Part shown: positions 1-6,503 of the stretch, in pieces
Numbering within the stretch: the first letter of the stretch is position 1
Layout of the letters: every line of letters begins with the position of its first letter
Source of the DNA: Bacillota bacterium
GTDB taxonomy: Bacteria; Bacillota; DTU065
DNA: 11,464 nt
Assembly: GCA_012842235.1 (NCBI GenBank)
Contig: DUTE01000394.1
Span: 1 to 11,464, forward strand
Direction of reading: 5' to 3'
Position numbers and translations under genes: made by a program
The notes under the pieces: model-generated
The model's database searches: none
Seen by the model: only the letters and a program-made list of their open reading frames with translations
What the model was told of the DNA's origin: nothing

Positions 1-85
1 AAACTTTTTCACCTAAAACAAAAAAAAGAGGTAATAAAAGATATGCCGCAAAAAAGCCAGAGCCTAAAGCGACTATTATTTTCAT
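1..85 (-). CDS. N-terminus of a membrane protein, possibly MraY/WecA-like sugar-phosphate transferase (partial, runs off the window)
   Basis: An ATG at 85 reading leftwards opens a frame that stays open to base 1. It gives 28 residues (MKIIVALGSGFFAAYLLLPL, then FFVLGEKV). The start overlaps the stop of the upstream glycosyltransferase (ATGA), and an AAGGGAG ribosome binding site lies 7 nt upstream, so this is a real, translationally coupled gene start. The visible part is one hydrophobic helix. The pattern of a helix ending in LLPL followed by a short polar segment resembles the first helix of polyprenyl-phosphate sugar-1-phosphate transferases (MraY/TagO/WecA). That would suit a cluster with a glycosyltransferase, but 28 residues are too few to prove it. 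A MurJ-type flippase or another membrane protein is equally possible on present evidence. Confidence 0.6.
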   Translation of the reverse strand, partial: MKIIVALGSGFFAAYLLLPLFFVLGEKV

Positions 86-747
86 AGATAAACTCCCTTT
101 AACACTGCTATTAGCTGTTTTAACCTGTGTTTAATACCATATAAACCACGGCCATAATTCCGATCACTCATTAAAACAGGTATCTCGACAATATTAAGAC
201 GGTGAAAACAAGCTTTTTTTAACATGGCCACTTCTAAAGCAAATCCCGATGAAAACGGCTGCAATTTTTCCCAAGTTTCTTTGTAAGCTGCTCTTTGACC
301 AGACAAAGGAGCTTGGAAATAATGGCCAGTTTTGAAAAACAATAATAAAGAGGCAAGACGTCTTACTAAACCAAAACCACCTTGAGAGCGAAATAAACCA
401 ATAGAAAGATCTGCACCTTCTAAAACTGCCTCCACTAGCTTTTGGCCTTCAAGACAGCTTTCTTCGAGATCTGCATCGATAAGTAAGACTATCTTTTCTT
501 TAGTTTGAGGTAGAGCATAATTTAAGACATCACCTTTTCCCATATTGTAAGGTGCACTAATAACCACTGCACCTGTTTGTAGCGCAATCTCTTTAGTTTT
601 GTCGGTAGAAGAATCGTCGGCAACATAGACACAACCGATATTTTGAGCAGCTTGTATAGTTTTTTTGATCAACTTTTCTTCATTATAGGCCGGAATTAAA
701 ACCGCTACTTCTCTTCGGTCATATTTAGGTAGAGAGCTAATTCCCAT
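82..747 (-). CDS. Family 2 glycosyltransferase (GT-A fold)
   Basis: This is a 221-residue GT2 protein that would transfer a sugar from a nucleotide-sugar or similar donor. The N-terminal Rossmann-like strand VAVLIPAYNEE is at residues 14-24, the nucleotide-contacting DDSSTDKT at 44-51, NMGKG at 68-72, and the metal-binding DxD (DAD) at 91-93. Acceptor-side segments SGQRA (149-153) and GFALEV (168-173) follow. There is no convincing transmembrane helix, so it is cytoplasmic or peripheral. It is somewhat shorter than many GT2 enzymes and resembles dolichol-phosphate-mannose-synthase-like catalytic cores. The ATG at 747 lies inside the end of the preceding gene (overlap about 43 nt). A GGAGGTG motif at 764-770 sits a rather long 16-17 nt upstream, and an in-frame TAA just before the ATG excludes an earlier start. 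Its stop overlaps the next start, so the cluster is probably one operon. The acceptor is unknown; a cell-envelope or teichoic-type polymer is an inference from the neighbours. Confidence 0.9.
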   Translation of the reverse strand: MGISSLPKYDRREVAVLIPAYNEEKLIKKTIQAAQNIGCVYVADDSSTDKTKEIALQTGAVVISAPYNMGKGDVLNYALPQTKEKIVLLIDADLEESCLEGQKLVEAVLEGADLSIGLFRSQGGFGLVRRLASLLLFFKTGHYFQAPLSGQRAAYKETWEKLQPFSSGFALEVAMLKKACFHRLNIVEIPVLMSDRNYGRGLYGIKHRLKQLIAVLKGVYL

Positions 748-1196
748 AATTTAATATTTTTTGGCACCTCCACAACAAAGCCTTTATTGTCAGCGGTTAC
801 TTTCTTTGCTAACTCCCCTCCTTCTTTTAAACTAAAAAGGCAGTCGTAACTATTACTTATATCTATTGTCTCTAGGTTATAACCTAAAAGCGTCTCACTA
901 CCCTCTAAAGCTAACTTCTTACTTTGGCTAACTTGGTTAAAATAAGCTACTGCTAAAATATCAAGGTTACTTTCAAGTGTAGATTTATCTTTTCTTAAGG
1001 CCAAAAGAGCACTCTCATCAACCTCTTGTTTGCCCCTTAGTGCCTTATTTTCTGCCTCTAAGCGAGAGATAAGGTTTTCTTGGTATTTTACTAGGGCATC
1101 ATCTGAACTTAGGCTCCCACCGATAATAAGGCCTAGTGCTAGTGCCAAAAATACAGCTATTAAGGAAGTAGCATGGTAGCGCAGATCTATTAGCAT
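705..1196 (-). CDS. SteB/MctB-like membrane-anchored coiled-coil protein (short form)
   Basis: This 163-residue protein begins MLIDLRYHATSLIAVFLALA. That is the characteristic N-terminus of the family annotated as copper transporter MctB (DUF3186), which includes SteB of Corynebacterineae. Residues about 9-29 form one membrane helix, ending in GLIIGG. A polar, heptad-like stretch (about 36-80, rich in E, K and L) predicts a coiled coil outside the membrane. Partnership with SteA in cell separation is known for corynebacteria (the RipC-FtsEX pathway); here it is inferred from adjacency to steA. Family members I know are near 300 residues, so this one lacks about half, and its 3' end overlaps the glycosyltransferase start. 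A TAAGGAGG site overlaps the steA stop (AGGAGG at 1211-1216, 14 nt from the ATG), and a GGTGG lies closer. Whether it is a natural short form or a truncated one cannot be decided from this window. A direct role in copper transport is doubtful. Confidence 0.78.
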   Translation of the reverse strand: MLIDLRYHATSLIAVFLALALGLIIGGSLSSDDALVKYQENLISRLEAENKALRGKQEVDESALLALRKDKSTLESNLDILAVAYFNQVSQSKKLALEGSETLLGYNLETIDISNSYDCLFSLKEGGELAKKVTADNKGFVVEVPKNIKLWELALYLNMTEEK

Positions 1197-1215
1197 TTTA
1201 ATCCACCAATCCTCC

Positions 1216-2373
1216 TTAGAATTTAAGCTGCCTTAAAAATATCTTCAACCAACTAGCTACAGGTGGCGAAAGCAATAACAAAACCATTAGTGGGATAAAG
1301 GCAGCTAGTATTAACATAAGGGCATAGGTGTTTTTAGGTCTTGCCCTATAGATAACACTTAGACCTTTAGCATCAATTAATTTATCACCAGATCTTAATC
1401 TTGTTAGAAAAGTACTGGCCATACCTTGGCGACCTTTTTCTAGAAAATCAATCATGTTACTATGGCTACCAACTGTAATAATTATGGCAGCATTTAGTTG
1501 ATCGAGTAACAAAACTGCTAAATCCTCACTTGTTCCTTCACAAGGTATAACTGTACTTTCAAGCCCCATCTTATCGAGTCTTTCTTTACCTGGTGCTCTT
1601 CCATCTACATAGGCATGGACTATTCTAGCAGGTGTAAGCTTAAGCACTTTATCTGTAACTGAATCCATATCACCAACAATAATATCTGGTCTAAAGCCCA
1701 TTTCAAAAAGGGCATCTGCTCCACCATCTACTGCCACAATTGTTGGATGCCGATCTTCAATAAACGATCTAATTGCCCTTAGATCTTCTCGGTAGTCCTT
1801 GCCCCTGACAACTACAACAGCTTCTTTCTCTTGTATCTTTGCCTTTAGATGCTTTAGACAACCATCGATGGGTAAAGATTTTGTCAGTAGACCTAATTCT
1901 TTTTCAGCATACTCTAGGGTGTTTTTAGTAAATTCACGTAGCTTAGCAGGTAGATTTTCTCTGGCAATATCTAAGCCTTGAGATATCTCTTTTTCTGTGA
2001 TTGGCTTAAGTGGATACTTTTTTTCCTCAACTAGCAAGAGATCTTCTTCGATCTTAGCCTCTGTTTCTTCGGTAAATATTTCAAAGTCTTCTTCTGACAA
2101 AGATAGCTCCCACATGGGGATCTGCCTTTTTAACAGATAGCTTGGTCCTAAGTTAGGATAGCTGCCTGTAATAAAATGTTCGGCGTTAATGATTCCTTTT
2201 ACTCCACACCGATCTAGAGCCTCTGCAGCTACCCAATCGATATCACTGTGCTTAATCAATACCCAATCTCCTGGCACAAGCTTTTTAGTTAGTTCTTTTG
2301 TCTTTTTGCCCTTTTTTAATCTCAAAACTTGCACCCCATATTTAGTATGTCTTTTTGTTAGTTTAAAAAGCAC
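1216..2373 (-). CDS. steA: SteA-like cytokinesis protein, thiamine-pyrophosphokinase-like fold with C-terminal membrane anchor
   Basis: This is a 385-residue protein of the SteA family, conserved in Actinobacteria and clostridia. The N-terminal part (about 25-75) has the family signature: TKELTKKLVPGDWVLIKHSD, then VAAEAL and GIINAEHFITGSYPNLGP. The central part matches the thiamine pyrophosphokinase catalytic-domain pattern with VDGGAD (215-220), GFRPDIIVGDMDS (226-238) and GTSEDLA (280-286). A single hydrophobic segment at about 349-369 followed by a basic tail anchors the C-terminus. In corynebacteria SteA works with SteB at the septum to control cell separation. True TPK activity is not expected, because SteA proteins are longer and membrane-bound. 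The start is uncertain. A GTG at 2373 gives 13 residues before the conserved region and has only a distant AGAGG, and a GTG at residue 14 aligns better with relatives but has no clear ribosome binding site. The stop overlaps the steB ribosome binding site, showing coupling. Confidence 0.88.
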   Translation of the reverse strand: MLFKLTKRHTKYGVQVLRLKKGKKTKELTKKLVPGDWVLIKHSDIDWVAAEALDRCGVKGIINAEHFITGSYPNLGPSYLLKRQIPMWELSLSEEDFEIFTEETEAKIEEDLLLVEEKKYPLKPITEKEISQGLDIARENLPAKLREFTKNTLEYAEKELGLLTKSLPIDGCLKHLKAKIQEKEAVVVVRGKDYREDLRAIRSFIEDRHPTIVAVDGGADALFEMGFRPDIIVGDMDSVTDKVLKLTPARIVHAYVDGRAPGKERLDKMGLESTVIPCEGTSEDLAVLLLDQLNAAIIITVGSHSNMIDFLEKGRQGMASTFLTRLRSGDKLIDAKGLSVIYRARPKNTYALMLILAAFIPLMVLLLLSPPVASWLKIFLRQLKF

Positions 2374-2512
2374 ATCTAAAACTGGTTTGCCTCTAAGTAA
2401 TCTCTTGATAAAATGGTATAGTCTTCTTTAGTTTATAGCCGGTCTTTCTTTTTCTATAAACAAATAAATACCTTAGGTAATTCTAAGGGCACAGAAAAAA
2501 GATTTAGACAAA

Positions 2513-2574
2513 TAAAAAGAAGAATTGCGATTCAGCTGTCTTACCAGGCTTTACATTGCCTTTTCTTCTTTTTA
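2513..2574. repeat. 12-bp inverted repeat, purine/pyrimidine-rich arms
   Basis: The left arm TAAAAAGAAGAA (2513-2524) and the right arm TTCTTCTTTTTA (2563-2574) are exact reverse complements, separated by 38 bases. The arms contain only two G:C pairs, so an RNA hairpin would be weak. On the minus strand the right-hand copy of the stem runs into a T-rich stretch, which gives a loosely terminator-like or attenuator-like shape in the steA leader. The loop contains GGC/GCC and CAGCTG mini-palindromes. Its function is unknown. Confidence 0.55.
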
Positions 2575-2593
2575 CTGTTCTTTCCAGTTTTTA

Positions 2594-2607
2594 TGCAATC
2601 GTTATCA
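2594..2607 (+). promoter_or_regulatory. cre-like operator (CcpA/LacI-family) upstream of the DUF4434 gene
   Basis: TGCAATCGTTATCA matches the catabolite-responsive element consensus TGWAANCGNTNWCA at every position except the third, including the central CG and the outer TG/CA. It lies 70 nt before the ATG of a probable glycan-related gene, and just upstream of a TATATT (2621-2626) that could be a -10. A weak alternative promoter, TTTACA (2550-2555) with 17 nt to TACTGT (2573-2578), would put the site just after the transcription start, which is a normal place for repression. CcpA or a local LacI-type regulator could bind; neither gene is in the window. Confidence 0.45.
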
Positions 2608-2676
2608 TGAGTTTGAAGGGTATATTATTTCCCCTAACGAATAAATCTAGTAACATAACTTAGGAGGATAGGTTAA

Positions 2677-3651
2677 ATGATTAAACCAATTAAAGGAAGC
2701 TGGTTTGAATTTCAACATCCACACCCACCAGAGAGTGTGTATTACAACCCGGCCTTAGCAGATTTTACTCCAGAGCAGTGGGAACTAAAAATCAAAGAGA
2801 TCGCTGAACTTGGTATGGAATATTTAGTTCTTATGGCTGTAGCAGTAGACTTTAAGGCCTACTTCCCTACAGATATTTTCCCTCAGCCAGACTTTTTTAA
2901 GACAGAAAACCCACTTGAGGTAGTCTTAAGTGCTGCTGATAAATATGGAGTTAAATTCTTTATTTCCAACGATTGGTGGGGTGATGCTTTTAATATTGAA
3001 GCAATCCTTACTGATCCTGAAATTAAGAAACGCCGCTTTAAGGCAATGGAACAGCTAGTAGAAAAGTTTGGACATCACGAAAGTTTTTATGGTTGGTACT
3101 GGGCTAGTGAAGCCTATATCGACCGCTACTATAACGAACGTTTTATCAATTATGCCAATGAATCAAGTGCTCTTGCTCGATCTTTAATGCCCGATTCTAA
3201 AGTCCTTGTAGCTCCGTTTGGTACAAGAGTCTGTGTCCCTGATGATAAGTATGTCAAACAACTAGAGATGCTTGATGTTGACATTGTTGCTTATCAAGAT
3301 GAAGTTGGTGTAGAAAAAACAAAGCCACACGAAAGTGAAGCTATCTTTGCAGGTCTAAGAAAAGCTCACGATAAAGTACCACAGAGAGCTCTCTGGGCAG
3401 ATATGGAAGCCTTTCGCTTTGATGGTGAAATAGCTTATAGTCCACTCTTACCTGCACCCTTTGAACGTCTCTTAAGCCAAATGGAAGCTATCTCACCTTA
3501 TGTCGATAATATTTTGATTTATCAATACCAAGGTCTATTTAATAAACCTGGAACACAGGCTTACGCAGGAGCAGACGGTTCAGAAAAACTCTACTCTGAT
3601 TACAGACAATGGCTAGAGAAAAATCATCCCCAAATGATTAAAAATCTGTAA
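2677..3651 (+). CDS. DUF4434-type TIM-barrel protein, probable glycoside-hydrolase relative
   Basis: This 324-residue protein resembles the DUF4434 family, which belongs to the TIM-barrel glycoside-hydrolase clan. It opens MIKPIKGSWFEFQHPHP, typical of the first barrel strand. Repeating strand/helix segments follow: MEYLVLMAVAVD (47-58), YGVKFFISNDWWGD (90-103), and ESFYGWYWASE (135-145), which ends in a Glu placed as a barrel acid/base would be. Later come VDIVAYQDE (201-209), RALWADMEAF (237-246) with a second well-placed Glu, and NILIYQYQG (278-286). Glu145 and Glu244 are therefore candidate catalytic residues; this is inference from position. There is no signal peptide or membrane helix, so the protein should be cytoplasmic and would act on short imported sugars. 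The start is secure: AGGAGG at 2662-2667, 9 nt before the ATG. It is monocistronic, divergent from steA, convergent with the chemoreceptor gene, and followed by a strong terminator. The substrate is unknown. Confidence 0.75.
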   Translation: MIKPIKGSWFEFQHPHPPESVYYNPALADFTPEQWELKIKEIAELGMEYLVLMAVAVDFKAYFPTDIFPQPDFFKTENPLEVVLSAADKYGVKFFISNDWWGDAFNIEAILTDPEIKKRRFKAMEQLVEKFGHHESFYGWYWASEAYIDRYYNERFINYANESSALARSLMPDSKVLVAPFGTRVCVPDDKYVKQLEMLDVDIVAYQDEVGVEKTKPHESEAIFAGLRKAHDKVPQRALWADMEAFRFDGEIAYSPLLPAPFERLLSQMEAISPYVDNILIYQYQGLFNKPGTQAYAGADGSEKLYSDYRQWLEKNHPQMIKNL

Positions 3652-3686
3652 ATAAAATAGCTGTTGACAAGTTGTCAACAGCTATT
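3652..3686 (-). terminator. Terminator for the chemoreceptor transcript, 15-bp near-perfect palindrome
   Basis: The arms 3656-3670 (AATAGCTGTTGACAA) and 3672-3686 are exact reverse complements around a single base at 3671. Read on the minus strand, the stem is followed by a T-rich run (TTTTATTT), which is the polarity needed to end the chemoreceptor transcript. The palindrome also suits a protein-binding operator, but its position between convergent genes favours termination. Confidence 0.75.
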
Positions 3687-3728
3687 GGCCCACTTACCCG
3701 CTTAACATTTTAAGTGGGTCTTTTTTTT
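3687..3728 (+). terminator. Rho-independent terminator of the DUF4434 gene
   Basis: CCCACTTA (3689-3696) pairs with TAAGTGGG (3711-3718). The stem extends outward by a G:U at 3688/3719 and a G:C at 3687/3720, with a loop of 14 bases, and is followed by eight T (3721-3728). It begins directly after the opposing palindrome and its T-run covers the last two bases of the chemoreceptor stop codon. Confidence 0.88.
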
Positions 3729-5610
3729 ATTCTGTTTTAAATTGGACCACTAAATTTTCGAGCTCTTTGGCAATATCGGCAACGTCTTTAGCAACATTTG
3801 TCATTTCTTCAGCAATAGCATGCTGTTCTTCTGTTGATGCGGCAACCTCCTGGGATGCAGCTGCATTTTGTTCACTTACAGCAGCTATAGAAGTCATAGT
3901 ACCAAGGACATCTTCTGCAGAAGAAGTGATCTGTTCAGCTGCAGCACTGCTTTGTTCTGTAATAGCCGCTAAATCTGTCATAGCATCGCCAACACGTCGG
4001 CTTGCCTTATTAACATTTTCTGCCATCTCTAAGACACCAATAGCACCGTCTGCTGCATGAGTAGCTGTTTCTTCGATCTCTTCAAGAATAGTAATGGCTC
4101 TCTGTACAAGTTCATTACCTTTTTTAACTTTTTCACGGCTTTCTTCGACTGAGTCAATTGTACTGTCTATAGAAGTTGAAAGCTCTTTAATAATATTAGC
4201 AATCTCATCAGCACTGTTTCTAGTTTTTTCTGCTAGATTGCGAACTTCATCAGCTACAACAGCAAAACCTCGGCCATTCTCTCCTGCTCGAGCTGCCTCT
4301 ATAGCAGCGTTTAAAGCAAGTAAGTTAGTCTGATCAGCAATCTCTGTAATAACAGCAATAATTTCGCCAATCTGTCGACTACCACTTGAGAGACTATTTA
4401 CATTATCTACAGCCTGCCCCACACCAACTCTAATTCCTTCCATGCCTTCGGCAACTTCTCTAATGGCTTCGTTGCCTTTTACTGCTGAGTCGGCATTTGC
4501 TTTGCAAGCTTCACCTACATCCTTTAATACATTGGAGACAGCTGCCATATTAGTTGCCATTTCTACAGCTAACTGACCCGTTTCAGTTACTGTTTGTGCC
4601 TGTTCTTGCATACCTTTAGCGATCTGATATATTGCAGCAGATAATTGCTCAGTCAAGGCTTTGGCCTTTGTTATTGCCATTGTCTGATCTGATGCTCCTT
4701 CAGCTACCTGCTCTACAGCTAAAGCTACTTGATTGATGTTTTCAGCCTGTTGAGTTACTGCTTCACAAAGTTCATCTGTTCTTGTATCTATTTCAAATGC
4801 AGATTTTTTTACATCTACCATAATATCATGGAGAGTGCCTATAAAATTATTAAAGTGACCAGCTAGTTTAGCCATCTCATCGCCGTCTGAATCATCAAGT
4901 CTACGTGTGAGATCCCCTCTACCCTCAGAGATATCTTTTAGTAGATCAACCGTTTCTTTAAGAGAATTGCCAAATCTTTCTGCAAGTAATAAACTTATAC
5001 CTACTGCCACTAGTGCTGCAATTATTACAAACATAGTTTGAGTTCTACTCAAAGAATCAGCAATATTTTTTGCCTTTTTTGTTGTCTCTGCAGATTGTTT
5101 ATTCATCTCGTCTTTTACCTGAGTAAGTAGCGAGCCTACTTGCTGAATAAAAGGCTTAGTTTCTTCTTGAAAGATTAATTGAGCCTCATCTTTCCAATCA
5201 TTGGGATTACTAGCATAAAGCTCTGCAATCTTTTGTGCTGACTTATGAAATTCAACATGTGGTTGCTCTAATTGCCGAAGCAGTAATTGCACCTGTTCTG
5301 GCAATTCCTTAAAATCATCTGAATAAATGAAATCATAATACCAAATCCCAAGATTACACTTGTGTGGATCTAATTGTCCTGTAAACGGTTTCCCCACAAC
5401 AATTGACTCTGCTAAATTCGCCAGCCATCGAAGATGGTCGCTTTCTCTTTCAGCTAAAAACGTAGAAAACTCTTGCATTTCTACAGTATCTTCAATCATA
5501 TGAATAGATTTATGCATTAAAAAAGTATTAAGCGCCCCTGCACCGCTAAGAATAAGGACTACCAAAACAAAGCCGAGAATTATTCTATTTTTTAAAGACA
5601 TCTTCTTCAT
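3727..5610 (-). CDS. Methyl-accepting chemotaxis protein with an extracytoplasmic CZB-like zinc-binding sensor
   Basis: This 627-residue transmembrane chemoreceptor has a first membrane helix at about 10-30, a sensor at about 31-190, a second helix at about 192-211, HAMP at about 212-265, and a long coiled-coil signalling domain. The conserved hairpin tip around 419-465 reads [20 protein letters not shown] and then [16 protein letters not shown]. The sensor carries the chemoreceptor zinc-binding (CZB) pattern: HLRW with His59, [10 protein letters not shown] with Cys85, and PHVEFH with His118 and His122. The 3-His/1-Cys set and the HxxxH spacing match known CZB domains, which bind zinc and respond to zinc or oxidants. 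Most described CZB domains are cytoplasmic; here the topology puts it outside. The C-terminus ([11 protein letters not shown]) has no CheR-tethering pentapeptide. The ATG follows a GAGGGAG site by 10 nt. It lies 48 nt after spo0A with a weak hairpin between. No che gene is in the window. Confidence 0.93.
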   Translation of the reverse strand: MKKMSLKNRIILGFVLVVLILSGAGALNTFLMHKSIHMIEDTVEMQEFSTFLAERESDHLRWLANLAESIVVGKPFTGQLDPHKCNLGIWYYDFIYSDDFKELPEQVQLLLRQLEQPHVEFHKSAQKIAELYASNPNDWKDEAQLIFQEETKPFIQQVGSLLTQVKDEMNKQSAETTKKAKNIADSLSRTQTMFVIIAALVAVGISLLLAERFGNSLKETVDLLKDISEGRGDLTRRLDDSDGDEMAKLAGHFNNFIGTLHDIMVDVKKSAFEIDTRTDELCEAVTQQAENINQVALAVEQVAEGASDQTMAITKAKALTEQLSAAIYQIAKGMQEQAQTVTETGQLAVEMATNMAAVSNVLKDVGEACKANADSAVKGNEAIREVAEGMEGIRVGVGQAVDNVNSLSSGSRQIGEIIAVITEIADQTNLLALNAAIEAARAGENGRGFAVVADEVRNLAEKTRNSADEIANIIKELSTSIDSTIDSVEESREKVKKGNELVQRAITILEEIEETATHAADGAIGVLEMAENVNKASRRVGDAMTDLAAITEQSSAAAEQITSSAEDVLGTMTSIAAVSEQNAAASQEVAASTEEQHAIAEEMTNVAKDVADIAKELENLVVQFKTE

Positions 5611-5634
5611 AATGCGACCACTCCCTCTATATTA

Positions 5635-5660
5635 CAAAAAATCCACTTTTATGTAGATCT
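5635..5660 (-). terminator. Weak hairpin with T-run between spo0A and the chemoreceptor gene
   Basis: On the minus strand ATCTAC (5658-5653) pairs with GTGGAT (5646-5641), including one G:U pair, around a six-base loop, and is followed by a run of T (5640-5636). It starts within the spo0A stop codon. The stem is short, so it may only attenuate, leaving some read-through into the chemoreceptor gene. Confidence 0.4.
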
Positions 5661-6411
5661 AAGATGCTATTTTTTGTCTAACTAGCTCTGCTAATCTCCC
5701 GATAAACGCCGAATTTGTTGGCCTTCCTGTCTCTAAGCTATATGCGTTACCAAAAAGGTTGTCCAAAACATCAGTATCGCCATTGAGCCATGCGTATTCT
5801 ATAGCATGACGAATAGCTCGCTCAACCTGTGCTGAGTTGGCTTGATGTATTCTACCTATTGCAGGATAGAGATGCTTAGTAACTGAATGAAGAATATTCC
5901 AATTGGCAACAACCAAGGTTACAGCAGATATAATGTAGCTATAACCTTTGAAATTTGGTGGTACACCAATGGCATCAAGGTAAATTCCGGTTGCTGCTGC
6001 CACATCTACTTGCTTTGGCAACATAGTTTCTGAGGGTTCACTTTTAGAAAAATCAAGAATCCGTTTTGCTAAAACCGATAATTCAAAGGGTTTAATCAAA
6101 TAGTAATATGCTCCTAGTTCTGCTGATCGCTGAATTACATGCTCTTGCCCAAAAGCTGTGATCATAATTGTTTTTAAATTAAGATTAAGCCTTTGAATCT
6201 CATGTAAAACCGCTAACCCATCAAGCCTTGGCATAATTATGTCAAGAAGTAATATATCTGGTTGGGTCTTTTGTATGACTTTTAATGCTTGTTCACCGTC
6301 ATATGCTTTACCAACAAGTTTAATATCAGTTCGTTTGGCAAAATATTCCTCCACTACAAAACAGAGATCCTCATTATCATCGGCAATTACAACATTAATG
6401 GGAAGTGCCAT
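5659..6411 (-). CDS. spo0A: Spo0A, sporulation master response regulator
   Basis: This 250-residue cytoplasmic response regulator commits the cell to sporulation when phosphorylated. The receiver domain (about 5-120) has the acidic pocket Asp11-Asp12, phospho-acceptor Asp57 in LLLDIIMPRLDG, Thr85 in MITAFG, and Lys107 in LIKPFE. After a short linker, the Spo0A C-terminal DNA-binding domain (about 140-250) shows its diagnostic stretches: LDAIGVPPNFKGYSYI (145-160), HLYPAIG (180-186), the recognition helix VERAIRHAIEYAW (196-208), and GRPTNSAFI (229-237). All phosphorylation residues are present and the length is close to the family norm. The start is secure (AGGAGG 7 nt before the ATG). Upstream lie a sigma-H-type promoter and an overlapping 0A-box-like site, pointing to autoregulation. 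The order recN-spoIVB-spo0A is the usual one in spore formers. Binding to TTTGTCRAA boxes and phosphorelay or orphan-kinase input are family knowledge, not visible here. Confidence 0.98.
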   Translation of the reverse strand: MALPINVVIADDNEDLCFVVEEYFAKRTDIKLVGKAYDGEQALKVIQKTQPDILLLDIIMPRLDGLAVLHEIQRLNLNLKTIMITAFGQEHVIQRSAELGAYYYLIKPFELSVLAKRILDFSKSEPSETMLPKQVDVAAATGIYLDAIGVPPNFKGYSYIISAVTLVVANWNILHSVTKHLYPAIGRIHQANSAQVERAIRHAIEYAWLNGDTDVLDNLFGNAYSLETGRPTNSAFIGRLAELVRQKIAS

Positions 6412-6435
6412 ACAAAGACCTCCTAAAAGCTATCA

Positions 6436-6443
6436 TTTGACAA
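6436..6443 (-). promoter_or_regulatory. 0A-box-like site in the spo0A promoter
   Basis: The minus strand reads TTGTCAAA, a good match to the Spo0A~P binding core (TTTGTCRAA), although the first T of the longer consensus is an A. It begins in the last base of the sigma-H -10 element, so it covers the expected transcription start. That position would favour repression by Spo0A at high level. In Bacillus subtilis the 0A boxes lie differently around the two spo0A promoters. Confidence 0.55.
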
Positions 6444-6471
6444 TATTCTATAAAACATTCCCCTTTCCTTC
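6443..6471 (-). promoter_or_regulatory. Sigma-H-type promoter of spo0A
   Basis: On the minus strand GAAGGAAAG (6471-6463) fits the sigma-H -35 consensus RNAGGAWWW in all but the last position. ATAGAATAT (6451-6443) fits RNNGAATWW fully, and the spacer is 11 nt, within the usual 11-12. The -10 ends about 31 nt before the spo0A ATG. In Bacillus the sporulation-induced spo0A promoter is also sigma-H dependent. A sigma-A promoter in the same place is less likely: TTGAGA and TATAGA are 19 nt apart. Confidence 0.72.
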
Positions 6472-6503
6472 TCTCAAGATGGTTTTACAAAGTACATTAT
6501 CCT

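Larger units (their letters stand above)
2374..2676. other. 303-base divergent intergenic region between steA and the DUF4434 gene
   Basis: This gap must carry promoters for two divergent transcripts (steA leftwards, the DUF4434 gene rightwards). It holds a small hairpin at 2471-2488 (CCTTAG/CTAAGG), a 12-bp inverted repeat at 2513-2574, a cre-like site at 2594-2607, a TATATT at 2621-2626 and the DUF4434 ribosome binding site. I found no open frame that looks coding and no promoter for steA that I would defend. A TATAGA with a TTACCT 16 nt upstream, and a TATAAA nearer the gene, are weak possibilities on the minus strand. Confidence 0.6.

Noticed and set aside
2504..2512. Possible 0A box (TTTGTCTAA on the minus strand) upstream of steA
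   Set aside because: It has a mismatch at the R position, and in an AT-rich gap such near matches are expected by chance. No supporting promoter was found.
2621..2626. TATATT as the -10 of the DUF4434 promoter
   Set aside because: No acceptable -35 lies at 16-18 nt. It may still be real with an activator, but the sequence alone does not support it.
3656..3686. Two inverted 0A-box-like cores (TTGTCAA) in the palindrome after the DUF4434 gene
   Set aside because: It lies between two convergent gene ends with terminator polarity, and the flanking bases do not fit the 0A consensus well. The resemblance is likely chance.
3767..4333. Plus-strand open frames opposite the chemoreceptor signalling domain
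   Set aside because: They are shadow frames produced by the repetitive, alanine- and serine-rich codons of the signalling helices, with no ribosome binding site or recognisable protein.
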